From positions 94,710,330-94,774,329 of the forward strand of contig CM049307.1 of NCBI GenBank assembly GCA_026874595.1: 64,000 bases of DNA, in the 5' to 3' direction. The translations under genes and the position numbers were made by a program. Of this stretch, positions 46,344 to 56,690 are shown piece by piece; position 1 is the first letter of the stretch, and each line of letters starts with the position of its first letter. This stretch comes from Sipunculus nudus. Its lineage: Eukaryota; Annelida; Sipuncula; Golfingiida; Sipunculidae. A model generated the notes under the pieces. It was not told where the DNA came from. It saw only the letters and a list, made by a program, of their open reading frames with translations, and did not search any database.

Positions 46344-46538
46344 TTTTGGCACTCAAGAGTGAGTGCAGCCAGGACACGGCAGGTGTCGCGCCGGTTAGCA
46401 AACTGCTTGTTGAAAAGGCCAGGTGTCTGGGGTTAAACCAACATCCTCCAAACGAGCTAGATCACGTGACGAACATCGGCGTGATAGTCGATATTATACT
46501 GCGACTGGATGGACAGCCGGAACCGAGAGAGCTGTGTG
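46344..46538 (+). CDS. Lectin-like locus 6, exon 2: N-terminal module
   Basis: G+TT starts VLALKSECSQDTAG, then LVEKARCLGLNQHPPNEL, NIGVIVDIILRLD and PRELC before G|GTACTC. It is 195 nt, symmetrical (phase 1 at both ends) and shorter than locus 4. The R-C-L-G-L-N-Q block is shared with loci 1 and 5; C-x-G and the following hydrophobic strand (VDIILRL) correspond to C-Q-G and FKVKLIRI in locus 4. The fold is not recognised. Base composition is clearly higher in GC than the flanking introns, as expected for coding DNA. Confidence 0.7.
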
Positions 46539-47726
46539 GTACTCGTCTTTTATTCACATATTCATATTTATTTATAAATATAAAAAAAGGAATTTCCTTG
46601 CTTTCTGATTTGACCTGGCCCTACGAGGGTTTAAGTGTTAATGTTTGCAAATAAAGTGCGTGAACTATACATTATTCTATATACCGACAGATGTATTTCA
46701 GTTTTCAACTCTTATCACTACAGCCGTGTAAGATCCCTATCGTTAACCCTGATATTTGTATATCATCGCATCACGAGACTTTGGATAGCGCCATTTTGGT
46801 CCTCTGACATCATGAGTCTAGCATGGTACACCACTGTTCTCTAACTGAATGAGTCAAGTTGGAGTACATATAGAGGACAAACCACCAATAACTGCGGAGG
46901 TCACTGGAAAAGACCTTGGTTCAGCGATGTGTGACGCTAACCGTCCCAAAACAGCCGGGCATTTTCTGTATGTGAATTGAGTCGGCTTGAGAGCCGTAAA
47001 TTAGTTATATAATTTGCCGCGAGGTGACAGTACCTGTCAGGACGGCACGTTTGATGGCTTTTTCAGCAAATGGAATTAAGTCTCAACCTCTGCATCGCCT
47101 TAGCCCGACTAGATCTGACGTAGGTCAAATAGCTATCAAAAAAAAAAAAAAAAAAAAAAAAAAGAAATGGGATGTGACTTCATGGGAGGCCTGCTTCTTG
47201 TGTCGGCAACTGAACTTTGCAGGAAACTGGCCGCTTTCATATTTAGAACGGAGAGTAAAAATCGGAAGAAAGCAAGTTTCCCGCATTTTCGTGTTCAGGA
47301 GCATCTTCTGGAAAGGATTTTGAAATAACGTTTTAATAACGAAGACACTTCTAAATAAGATTAAACGCCTTTATATAGCATATTACACATATTTATATAA
47401 CAAATATAATATAATACAATATATAACACATTTATATTAAAAATAATATCACATCTATACGTAATACATAAATAGTTACATCATTTTTTAACACACATAT
47501 ATTTATATATATATATATATGAATATTTATATATGTATATATGTGTAGGTATGTGTTTGTATGAATATGTAGGTATATATAACGTTATATATGTATATAT
47601 ATATATATAAATATATATATATATATTTTTTGTATTCATATTATGTGTATACTGACCTATGCCTGTATGTATATGGACCGTGAGTCTGAAATAAAGCATT
47701 TTTTTATCTAAACTTATATCCTTCAG
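46539..47726 (+). other. Intron 2 of locus 6 with (A)25 and TA-rich tract
   Basis: An uninterrupted A run of about 25 at 47139-47163 could be the tail of a retroposed element, whose 5' end I cannot define. A degenerate TA-rich microsatellite occupies 47.48-47.63 kb. Predicted peptides from the latter are runs of Ile-Tyr and not genes. Confidence 0.5.
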
Positions 47727-47918
47727 TTTTATGCGAGGAATACGAGAACACGTTGATGGTGAAATACAGGCCAGGAGGGACATGCTACAATGTGAAGGTA
47801 AACACTCTCATCATGTCGGACGCCCTGGAGGTCTGCAGGCAGGAAGGAGCACACCTACTTGCTATTGAAACAAAGGAGGAGCAAGAATTCCTCATGGACA
47901 CCTTCAGACATCTAGACG
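47727..47918 (+). CDS. Lectin-like locus 6, exon 3: N-terminal half of CTLD
   Basis: After TATCCTTCAG, G+TT gives V, then LCEEYENTLMVKY, GGTCYNVK, SDALEVCRQEGAHLLAIET and EEQEFLMDTFRHLD, ending GAC G|GTAAAC (phase 1, 192 nt). Two N-terminal Cys (L-C-E, T-C-Y) and Cys1 (E-V-C-R) are all present, as is the G-A-H-L-L-A-I-E-T motif. This is the cleanest CTLD first half in the window. Confidence 0.85.
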
Positions 47919-48446
47919 GTAAACACTTTGTTATTTATATTTTGATATCAAAGATATTCTTAAAGGGGACTATTACGATATCTGATGTCTATTTACTTAA
48001 GCCCTTAAATCTTTTATAAAAGTAGGCCACAAAACGCTGATCCCATTGCACATAGGCTGGTATTTTATGTTTATATCCACATGTTTACGACAAGGGGCCC
48101 GCCAAAATAAGCCAACCTTAATCAAGGAGGACATCTGGCGGCGTGTCAGACGAACCAAAACTTTGCAATGGATGGTTTTACAATCAGTGCAACCGTTCAA
48201 TATCGCATATATGCAACCTACTACCATGGGTTTTTCGTTTGTCATCATTGCTGTGTTTATTAAGAGCTCATGGTTGAGCAAGCTCATAAATCTGTCACAG
48301 TGGCGTTTTAAGGAATATTCCTGACAAAAATAAAAGAGGTAATTAATATTTACCCACAGTAAGCCAGAATCACATAAATTATATAGAAAAAAAGTAGGCG
48401 AATACCCTGCTTTAACATTCCATTTATATTTTTTTTCTTTCAAAAG
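47919..48446 (+). other. Intron 3 of locus 6
   Basis: 528 bp, polypyrimidine tract TTTTTTTTCTTTCAAAAG before the acceptor. Reading frames on either strand here are chance. Confidence 0.6.
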
Positions 48447-48685
48447 CACACCTTTGGAGCTCCTTCTGTTCAAGCGGTGTTCTTTCTGGTGGGAAGTGGG
48501 TCTGGCATGAGACCGGTCAGAAAATGAACTTCACGAACTGGGCCAAAATTCAACCTTCCGCCGCCATGAAGAATGAAAATTCGGCAATCACCCTTCAGCG
48601 AATCACCTTTCGTTGGTATATCTCCTGGAGATCTACCCCATGCATTGCCATATGTGAACAGGCCGCAAAGTGCGAGAAAAATTAG
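48447..48685 (+). CDS. Lectin-like locus 6, exon 4: C-terminal half of CTLD
   Basis: G+CA gives Ala, then HLWSSFCSSGVLSGGKWVW, ETGQKMNFTNWAKIQ, NSAITLQRITFRWY, SWRSTPCIAICEQAAKCEKN and TAG. All family features are present: F-C-x-S-G, W-V-W, T-G, N-W, S-T-P-C-I-x-I-C-E, and the extra Cys after ICE. EPN/QPD and WND are absent, so classical calcium/sugar coordination is not expected. The extra C-terminal Cys could pair with the exon-2 Cys or link subunits (inference). Predicted product: secreted CTLD protein of 222 aa. Confidence 0.85.
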
Positions 48686-48721
48686 ATAGTTGTCATGTGT
48701 TTATGCCACCTACACTTATTA

Positions 48722-48727
48722 AATAAA
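48722..48727 (+). terminator. Polyadenylation signal of locus 6
   Basis: AATAAA 37 bases after the stop codon, within TTAAATAAAAATAAG. The position suits a short 3' UTR. Confidence 0.5.
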
Positions 48728-49585
48728 AATAAGTCATAATGCGCTCCCACTTAGGTTCAATGTGGGCTTATGTACGCGGGGTGCCGAACCGTGCTGTGAG
48801 TTTAAACAAAATGTAACAACACTGGTTCAAGGGGGTGTTCGCTTGGCTGATGTTCGTTTTGCTGGCAATGGGAATATGGCCGTGGTAATGTAATAATAGG
48901 TAATATGACCTGTTATTAAATATGAGTACATACCACCAAGTCTGTGGGTACGCTTTCAAAGACCTTGATTCCGCGACCCTCTCTGGTCCATATTTCATGA
49001 ATAATGCACACGTCTGTAAGTGTTCGGGCCGAAGTCGTAACTGTCAATCGAATCCAACGAACAAACTGAACAACAACATATTTACCATAAATCATTGTTG
49101 TCTATCCAGAATGTTAATGAGAATAAATCAATGAAATTTATGTTATCCAATTACTGTGCTGTAGCATGGAATCGCTTTTAACGGCTTATTTTCTTAGTGC
49201 TGAGTAAACTTGAGTACTGATCGGATCAGTAAAACGGATGTAAAACTCCATTAATTATACATGGGATTATCATTTATATTCAATATACTGCGACCATAAA
49301 TTCTGTAAATAGTCTGTGTTTTGACGAGATGCAGCGACTTGAAGTACTCGATAAAAAATACGTGAATATTATACAGATAATTACTTTCTTTTGTAATGAA
49401 TGATTACATAATATGCAACATATTTATATCTGATGAGCCCTACATTTTTTCAATGTAATAAGGTATCCCTTATGACTTATATTGAAATAAAATTTGACGT
49501 GTTAATGTAATTTTTTTTTCTTTCGATTCGGTCTAAATGATAAAAATTTAAAATAAATTCACAGCGTGATACCGGTAGACATTTT
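48728..49585. other. 3' flank of locus 6
   Basis: No gene is recognised. Short frames on both strands carry no domain. Confidence 0.35.
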
Positions 49586-49626
49586 TGTGGCTCTGTAGTA
49601 TACAAAGTATATGCTACAGAGCCACA
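49586..49626. repeat. Near-perfect 18-bp hairpin
   Basis: TGTGGCTCTGTAGTATAC (49586-49603) is followed after a 3-base loop by GTATATGCTACAGAGCCACA (49607-49626), its inverse complement with a two-base insertion. The arms stand out in unique AT-rich DNA. It may be a tiny palindromic element or an RNA hairpin; no function can be assigned. Confidence 0.7.
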
Positions 49627-52600
49627 GCTGCAGCAAAAAGAGCTTACCACGTATTCCTAAAACTTCTCCATATGGTTATTTCACATAATAAAATGCCGCG
49701 GTTTCTTTCTACATGCCTTGTAATATTTGAATATATGTTGGATTGCATGTATGATTTTCCATGAGATATTAAGTAAACCCATGTAGAAGTAATCTGTATT
49801 TTCGTAATCTAACGGCATATTAACGGCATTAAGTGCAAACTGTTGAGCTATACTATAATGTACATTCAAGAAAAATATCTTAGGGGACCGGGTTTCAAGG
49901 AAAGTATGCTCTTGTGAGGTAATTAAGAACGATGTCAAACAATTGGGCAAATCTTTCACTCTGGGATAATATATTGTACAAATTAGTTTCGCAATTAGTC
50001 TTATCCGTCATTAACCATTTTGGCTTAATGGACCCGTGAATGGACGATTAGAGCCATTTGATTATCTTCTCTATCTGATTAGGTGCACTATCAAATGCCT
50101 ATATGCGGCATAAGTATCCAGGATCCATGGTCACGCAAAGAGCTAGGATAAACGATCAAACTAAAAATCCTTGTGGAAAAAATCGTATCAAATAATACAC
50201 TGAGTTTATGGTTGGTTATACTTCTGTAATCTGGGTCAGAAATAGTAAATTATTTGAATGAATGATTTGGCTAATATGTGTGCTTAAGAATGGTAACAGC
50301 CAAACAGGATTAACTTTTAAAATTACAACCCGGGTGCTTAAAATTGTCTTCTATAGAAGAGACTCTACTATAAAAAGAAAACGCTGTGGCATTTGGAGTC
50401 CCATTAAAGTGGCCCACTAGGAATCGACACTGAAATCCTTTTTTATCACTCCAGCCCCATCAATAATATTATATTATAAATAAAACATTAAACAGAGAAC
50501 AAGGGGAAATTATTTATAATGCGCATTTAAGCGGGAAAACCTATTCAGCATAAAATGATTTTCAATGGGATCCTGGAATATATAAACAAGCAAGGAATAC
50601 ATGATTCAACGTTTGTAAACATTTAAATATATAAAGTATATACCGACATTTGTTTTTTTAACCCTTGTGAAATGTATATGTTTAGTTTATTCAATTTATT
50701 TTAAATTTTATTTATAACAATACTTCAAAGACATATAATTATTTTAAGGCATGCAAAAGCATGTTTGATAGGAGAAATTGAATATTTCCCTTATATTGTA
50801 CTGTTTCTTGAATGAAAAGATAAGACAAACCTATGAGATATGTGAGATGCATGTCTGTTGACACAGGCGCTGCAAGACATGACCCAATAGATGATTGCAG
50901 GCGTCTCACCTACGTAAAAGTATGTGCCACGCAAGACTTGACAGGACACGGTTATTTACACATTCAAACAGCAGGCAAATTGCCCCCCCCCCCACCCTCC
51001 GAGAAACGACGCTAATATACCCCTTATGGTTGTTATATGCTGTACAATCCGTTATTTAAATACAGAAGTACTTACATATGCTCTCCCTTATAGTTTAAAC
51101 TAAACAACCAACTCTTTCAGTTGAGCACTGGGGGTTGGCCGGGACTACTTGTCTAAACTCTCAACTTTAAATTCAATATTAGTTTTATTTCAAGGAAATA
51201 TCTACATATAAGCATTCTTACAAAATAGTTTTTTTCTTTCGAGGAACCCTAGTCACAAAATCACCCATGTTCATGTATTTTACCTTGAAACAATTCTTAC
51301 CCAACGTATATGAACGGATTACATTACCCTCTTCACTGCATTTATACCTATGCCATATGTGCTTGTAGAATTCCCGGTGCCGGTGCATTGTGGGCTAACC
51401 AGCAGAGTTTTACACTTATGAGTCTGTGCAGTTTTTGGACAAAAATGTACAATTTCTCCGGATGAAATCGAAACATGGACACACATCTCAGGACACACTC
51501 GTTTAAGACCGCTCAAGATTGAAAACGGGCATTGATGGCAATGATGGGCTTATTTCACAGAGGAGCTGTGGGACAATTATTAAGTGTCACCACCATCAGC
51601 GGCAGCCTGCCTCACAAACGACGATATTTAAAAAACTTAAGACGTTGAGGTGGCAGTGAATGTTATAGGGTTTTAGTATACTAGTAATTCTAGTATTAGC
51701 AGAGGGGCGCGCCGTTTCGAAGTCCTTTTTTTCACTCTTACATCTGCTTGCGAACTGTCATATGCCCGAGATAAGACAAAAGGTGGGATAAGAGCAAAAT
51801 AATAAGTTTTACATTCACGGTTGATTTACGGGTATTCATGTAGCAGATATTAATAACTAGGCTTGTTTTTCTCGAAATGTTTGTCTCGGCATGACAGTGA
51901 AAATTGCTGCAGCCGAAGCTGCTCAAAACTTTAATTCTCGCCGCTGGGGCAACCACCACAGATTTTGTGTAACTACATTTTATACTTCATTATTTAGAAA
52001 ATTAAACATAGAGGATCCAGAATTTAAGAAATGGAAGATTCCAAACCAAGATGACTAATGAGTTGTCCTAAAAGAAAAGGTCTTTCGATCCGGAAAATGG
52101 GGGAAATAAAAAATTTTACAGTGTGGCAGTATTTGACATCAAAGTCTTATATGCTCGTGTTTTAGAGAAGCGGATCCAAGGGGGGGGGGTTAAAACATTG
52201 CCTAAAAACCCATATAAAGGTTGACAGATGGGGAGTTCGGAGAGCAAATTACCCATAGATACTTTTATCAGATGAGTATTTAGGGAGTAGGAATATGTTC
52301 ATGATAAAAAAATCAAAGATAAAAAAAATTAATATGCATGAATGTGAATTCAGTTGGACGGGTACCGAGTCGCATTTCTATTTGTCTAACGAATTTTCGA
52401 AAAAAAAAATAATAGTCATTGGTTTGAAATAAAACACAGGATCAAGTAATCCTCACGGCTTCTACCTCAGCTCATTTCCGATACCCCCCCCCCCCCCAAT
52501 TTTCCCCAGCTATTCCATATCATATATAACCAGCTGTGTTATTATTGCTCATTATTGTTTGTCAAATGCAGTTTATGTTAAGATTTGGTATACATGTCTT

Positions 52601-53299
52601 GGTTGAGCCACCCGTACCGTAGGGAGAGAAGATTAAAGGAGTTGATGAGTCCATATGGGTTATATCTTTTTCCTGGATGAACCTAAAAATCCGTCAAAGG
52701 TTAAAATAAGCATTGCTTAATTGTTTTGTTCAGTTTAATCGTCCCTCTATCGGCATTTTTTGGCAAGGTTGCTCCGTTCTACAGTTTCCATGCTAACCTC
52801 TTTTAGAGCAAACCATGAAATAAGACATTAGAAAACCGATGTAAAATGTTTAGTGTTTTTAATATAGAGGTTTTGTATTTTGTAATTTAATATTCCTTCG
52901 ATAACTCAACTGCTTGTCTCGTCGACTCTCACTCCGTTTGCCAATTAATGATAAACAAGATATTTGGAATTAATTACGATATACCGGTCATTTTTATGCA
53001 ATACAATTTCAGAAATGGGTAGTATTTTAAAAAAGTTTTCAGTGACCCAATTGCAATCTTTTAATAACTTGCTAGGGGGTTTAAAGTGAAGCTTATCAAA
53101 TTTTCCTTTTGTTCCTCTATAAACTGATGGACCGATATGGTCTTGACTTTGATGCTTGTATAGGTCCGTCCGTTCATCTGCCACTTCTCACATCTGGAGA
53201 GAACACTTTAGATTTTTTTTTTTATTTGTTAATCGATTTCACATTTATGTAAATAAATAATGCATGGGCCACATATATGTAACATAAACATATTTTTTA
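49627..53299. other. Long intergenic stretch, nothing recognised
   Basis: Contains C runs near 50.98 and 52.49 kb. All reading frames are short and featureless. No exon of the lectin family and no retroelement domain is seen. Confidence 0.35.
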
Positions 53300-53735
53300 C
53301 CTGCGCCGAGGGGCGGAGGTTATGTTATTGTTGGCGTTCGTTTGTTTGTCTGTTTACTTGTTTGTCTGTTTGCAACATTACTCAAAAAGTTTTTAAAGGA
53401 TTTCAATGAAATGTTCAGGGTAGCTGGGCAATGATACAAGATATAAAAAATTTATATTTTGAGGGTGATCCGGATCACCAGTTGGATCTAGAATTTACAT
53501 AGAATATGTTTTTATATCATATACTGCCACCTGGCGGGAGATCAGCAGAAGGCAACCCATTACTCTCATATAATGAGCTGCCTCGTTTACTTATTTCACG
53601 CCAGGTTGCAGCATATTTCGCATAATCATCTGGATCAGAAAAAATATGCTGCATTCCTGACAATGCCATATAGGGGTAAATAAGCTGCCTGGGCGGAGGT
53701 GTGCGCTCTCTGAGCACATTTCTGATTTTCTACAG
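53300..53735. repeat. Interspersed repeat, unclassified
   Basis: Runs from GCGCCGAGGGGCGGAGGTTA to GGGCGGAGGTGTGCGCTCTC and TGAGCAC. It contains TTTGTTTGTCTG repeats, GGATTTCAATGAAAT and a GATCCGGATCACC...GGATC segment. Both ends hold a GGGCGGAGGT motif, in direct orientation. The layout resembles a repeat type I know as widespread in animal genomes, but I cannot name it, and no second copy is present in this window. Confidence 0.35.
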
Positions 53736-55139
53736 GACCATAGGAGGCATTGTAGTACCATACATATGATATTTAACTTTATGTGGCATTTCAATAATAA
53801 TAAACAACATAATAATCTGTAAAGCTGCATCTGTAAGTGAAATGCATGTACCTTCATTCTTAAGAAAAGCGGTCTTATTCTGCAGTAAGTACGATAACAT
53901 ACTTAAGGGCTGAAATATGAATGGAAAAATATCGAACTTCTTTTTTCTACATATCGGTCACTTTATATGCTATACATTTCTAGTTTTCTTAATTGGATAT
54001 CATTTAATAAGGTTCAAGATCACAATATCGATTCCCGTAAAATCTTTCTACGTTTGGAGAATAAGTAAGCTTTTACGAAAATGCTTATAGCACTGTCATT
54101 TATTATGCTAGGGAGTTTTTCGTTTTGGGTAACAAATGTCATTCTTTCAGAATTATAATTCTTGTAATATCTCGACTCGTAGAAAGCAGAGAAAGCAGAG
54201 ACAAAAGGCCAGAATAAATAGTTCAATCCATATGCTATAGCTATATAGTTCAGAAACGGTTCGATAGCTAGACACCAACCCCCCCCCCCCCCCCCCCAAC
54301 CCCTGCCCCTTCAGCCCAATGTTGCCGCCTGGGCCCCCTTCAACGGGCTAAGGGACCTTTTAAAAGATTGTTCATGTTTTGCTTTTCTGCTTTTGGTAAG
54401 TTGTATAAACTTTAAGGGAAACTTTGCGAAATATGCCGCAAGGGGAATGAGCCTGCTTTTGAGCAAATGCTTATGGCTCGAGCACAATTTAAAGGGACCC
54501 AATCTGACCCTTATAAAGTTAAGCTTATCCCTTGGAGATTTAAAAAAAAGTAGGGCAAATAACGTGCATATCACCGCACGCACGCTGCTTGTTTTTGTTT
54601 ATATCAACGTGTTTATAATAGTGACCTTTCTACCTTGGCATATATGTAACTTACAACCTTGGGTTAAATGTTTTTCACGTTTGTCAACATAGCTGTGTTT
54701 ACAAACACGTTCTTGATAAACAAGTTCATACATCCTTTATAAGGGCGTTATAAGAACTTTTCGTAACCAGAGTTACCCTTATATCATTAATATATACACA
54801 GAGGATGCCAGAAATCAGATAAATTCTTTTTCAAAAGACAGGTGAAGTACCTTAGGATATCTTTAAGTGACACATTTGAAAGTCCAGTTTTTGTCAAACT
54901 AAATAAAAAACATATACTTCGCAAATGTGTATAAATTTTAAAATTATTCCAATCATTTTTAACAGCATTATCAATCCAGAACCACCCCCCCCCCCTCCGA
55001 AAATAAATTACACCTTGTTCCCCGTGTCGACATTCTCGATCCCACGTCTCCTCTTTTCTTAAGAACAAATTGCGACACGTGTGCTTTCATACTTGAACAG
55101 CTGGTAACATTAAAAGTACTGGAACCCTATTGTTTTTCG
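53736..55139. other. Intergenic with long C run
   Basis: A C run of about 19 at 54280-54298 and a shorter one near 54.98 kb. No gene. Confidence 0.4.
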
Positions 55140-56690
55140 TCAGTATAGGTCAAAGGTCAAGGTCAAGGTTTGCAAAACGGTTTTATCTATATATCTTTGT
55201 CACCATAAGTCGTATCTACTTCAACTCTAGCTCATTTTAATCGTCATTCCAAGGCCTTTCTTCAGGTGTGTAGCTATCTCAAATTACACATGGTTACGCA
55301 TTTTGGGGAAAAAGTAAGGTAATCGAAAATAAGGGGTCTTATATTTCTAACTTTGTCAGTTTTAAAGCTACAGAGGTCTAGTTTATTGCATTAGGTAGCA
55401 TACAAGTATATTATTTTATCATATTACAAGTCTTGCAATAACTCGTACAATATCTCGTCAAAAGATATATTTCGAGATATCGCTTAGTGATACCATTTTC
55501 CGGATAATGCAGCTAGGGGGCGCTGCTCTCGAACCTCCCCAACATAACATTTTTTGGCCATATCTCCAAAATTATACACCTCAATTACATAAACTAAAGC
55601 TTATTTCCTTCCTCTGAGTCTTTTCCGTAACCTGGTAAAGTCATCTGGTCTCAATCATGTGTCACTTTGTAAGTGTGTCTGTCTGTTTGTCAGTTGTCCT
55701 CAAAGTTGCCTGCTTGCTGGTTCAGGCGTCTCACATATAGCATTCTACAGGCCACAGTTTTGAAGGAATCCTTTTGAAACAGGTACATCTTATGTCTAAT
55801 ACTATTATCTCGAAATATATTTTTATTTTCTGGATATGGCCGCTAGGGGGCGCTACAGTCGAACCTCCCCAACATAACATTTTTGGCCATATCCCAAAAA
55901 TTATAAACCGAAATTAAATAAACTGTAGCATATTTTTTTCCTCTGAGACTTCTCTATAACCTCAATAAGGCATCTGGCCTCAATCTTGTGACACCTTGTC
56001 AGTATGTCTGTTTATTTGTGAGTTGCCGTCAATTGCGCCTGCTTCCTGGTTCTTGCTTCTTAGTTATTGCATATTACAGGCCAAAGTTTTGCATTTATCC
56101 TCTTGAAACTGGTACATCTTAAATCTTACAGTAATATCTTAAAACATATTTTTAATTTTCCGTGTATGGCCGGTAGGGGCGCAGCAGTCGAACCTCTCCA
56201 GCATATCATTTTTTTGGCCATATTTTCATAATTATAAAACTCAATTACATAAACTATAGCTTTTTTTCTTCCCCTGGGCCTGCTCCATACCCCGGCTAAG
56301 TCATGTGGTCTCAATCTTGTTTTACTTTGTCAGTATGTCTGTCTGTTTGTCAGCTGTCTCAATTTCTCCTGCATGCTGGTTCATAGGTCTTACATTTAAC
56401 ATTCTTCAGTCCTAAGTTTTGCTGGAATCACTTTGTAACTTACAAGTGTCGTATGTCTTAAAGGTTTCTGGAAGTTTTATGTGTATTGTCTAAATGATCG
56501 AAGGTCTAGGTATTCAAAACACGTCAAATTCTTATTTCCCTCATAATTTCGACAATATTGGTCCTATCTTCACAAGCTTTGGCTCATTTTCTTGCTCTTC
56601 TTTCTTGCTCATTCATCTGACTATCTCAACGTCATTTCCGGAAAGCGCTCGACCTCAGGTCGTCTAGTTTCAAAATTCAGAATATTTCAA
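55140..56690. repeat. Tandem repeat of about 330 bp
   Basis: The block CTAGGGGGCGCT...GTCGAACCTCCCCAACATAA followed by TTTGGCCATAT recurs at about 55.51, 55.85 and 56.17 kb, so the period is about 330 bp. Each copy continues into TCATCTGGTCTCAATC, GTCAGTATGTCTGTCTG and GCCTGCTTGCTGGTTC. Partial units extend it on both sides (55.14-55.30 and 56.5-56.65 kb share the TTTGGCTCATTTT-like part). Roughly four units in total; non-coding. Confidence 0.8.

Noticed and set aside
46539-47163. Complete retroposed SINE ending in the (A)25 run
   Set aside because: No tRNA-like head and no target duplication could be delimited; only the A run is certain.
47997-48473. 158-codon minus-strand frame
   Set aside because: Covers an intron and the start of exon 4 of locus 6 on the opposite strand, with no recognisable domain; probably chance.
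54311-54692. Overlapping frames of 90 and 99 codons on both strands
   Set aside because: No domain, signal peptide or homologue recognised; adjacent to a long C run; no splice support.
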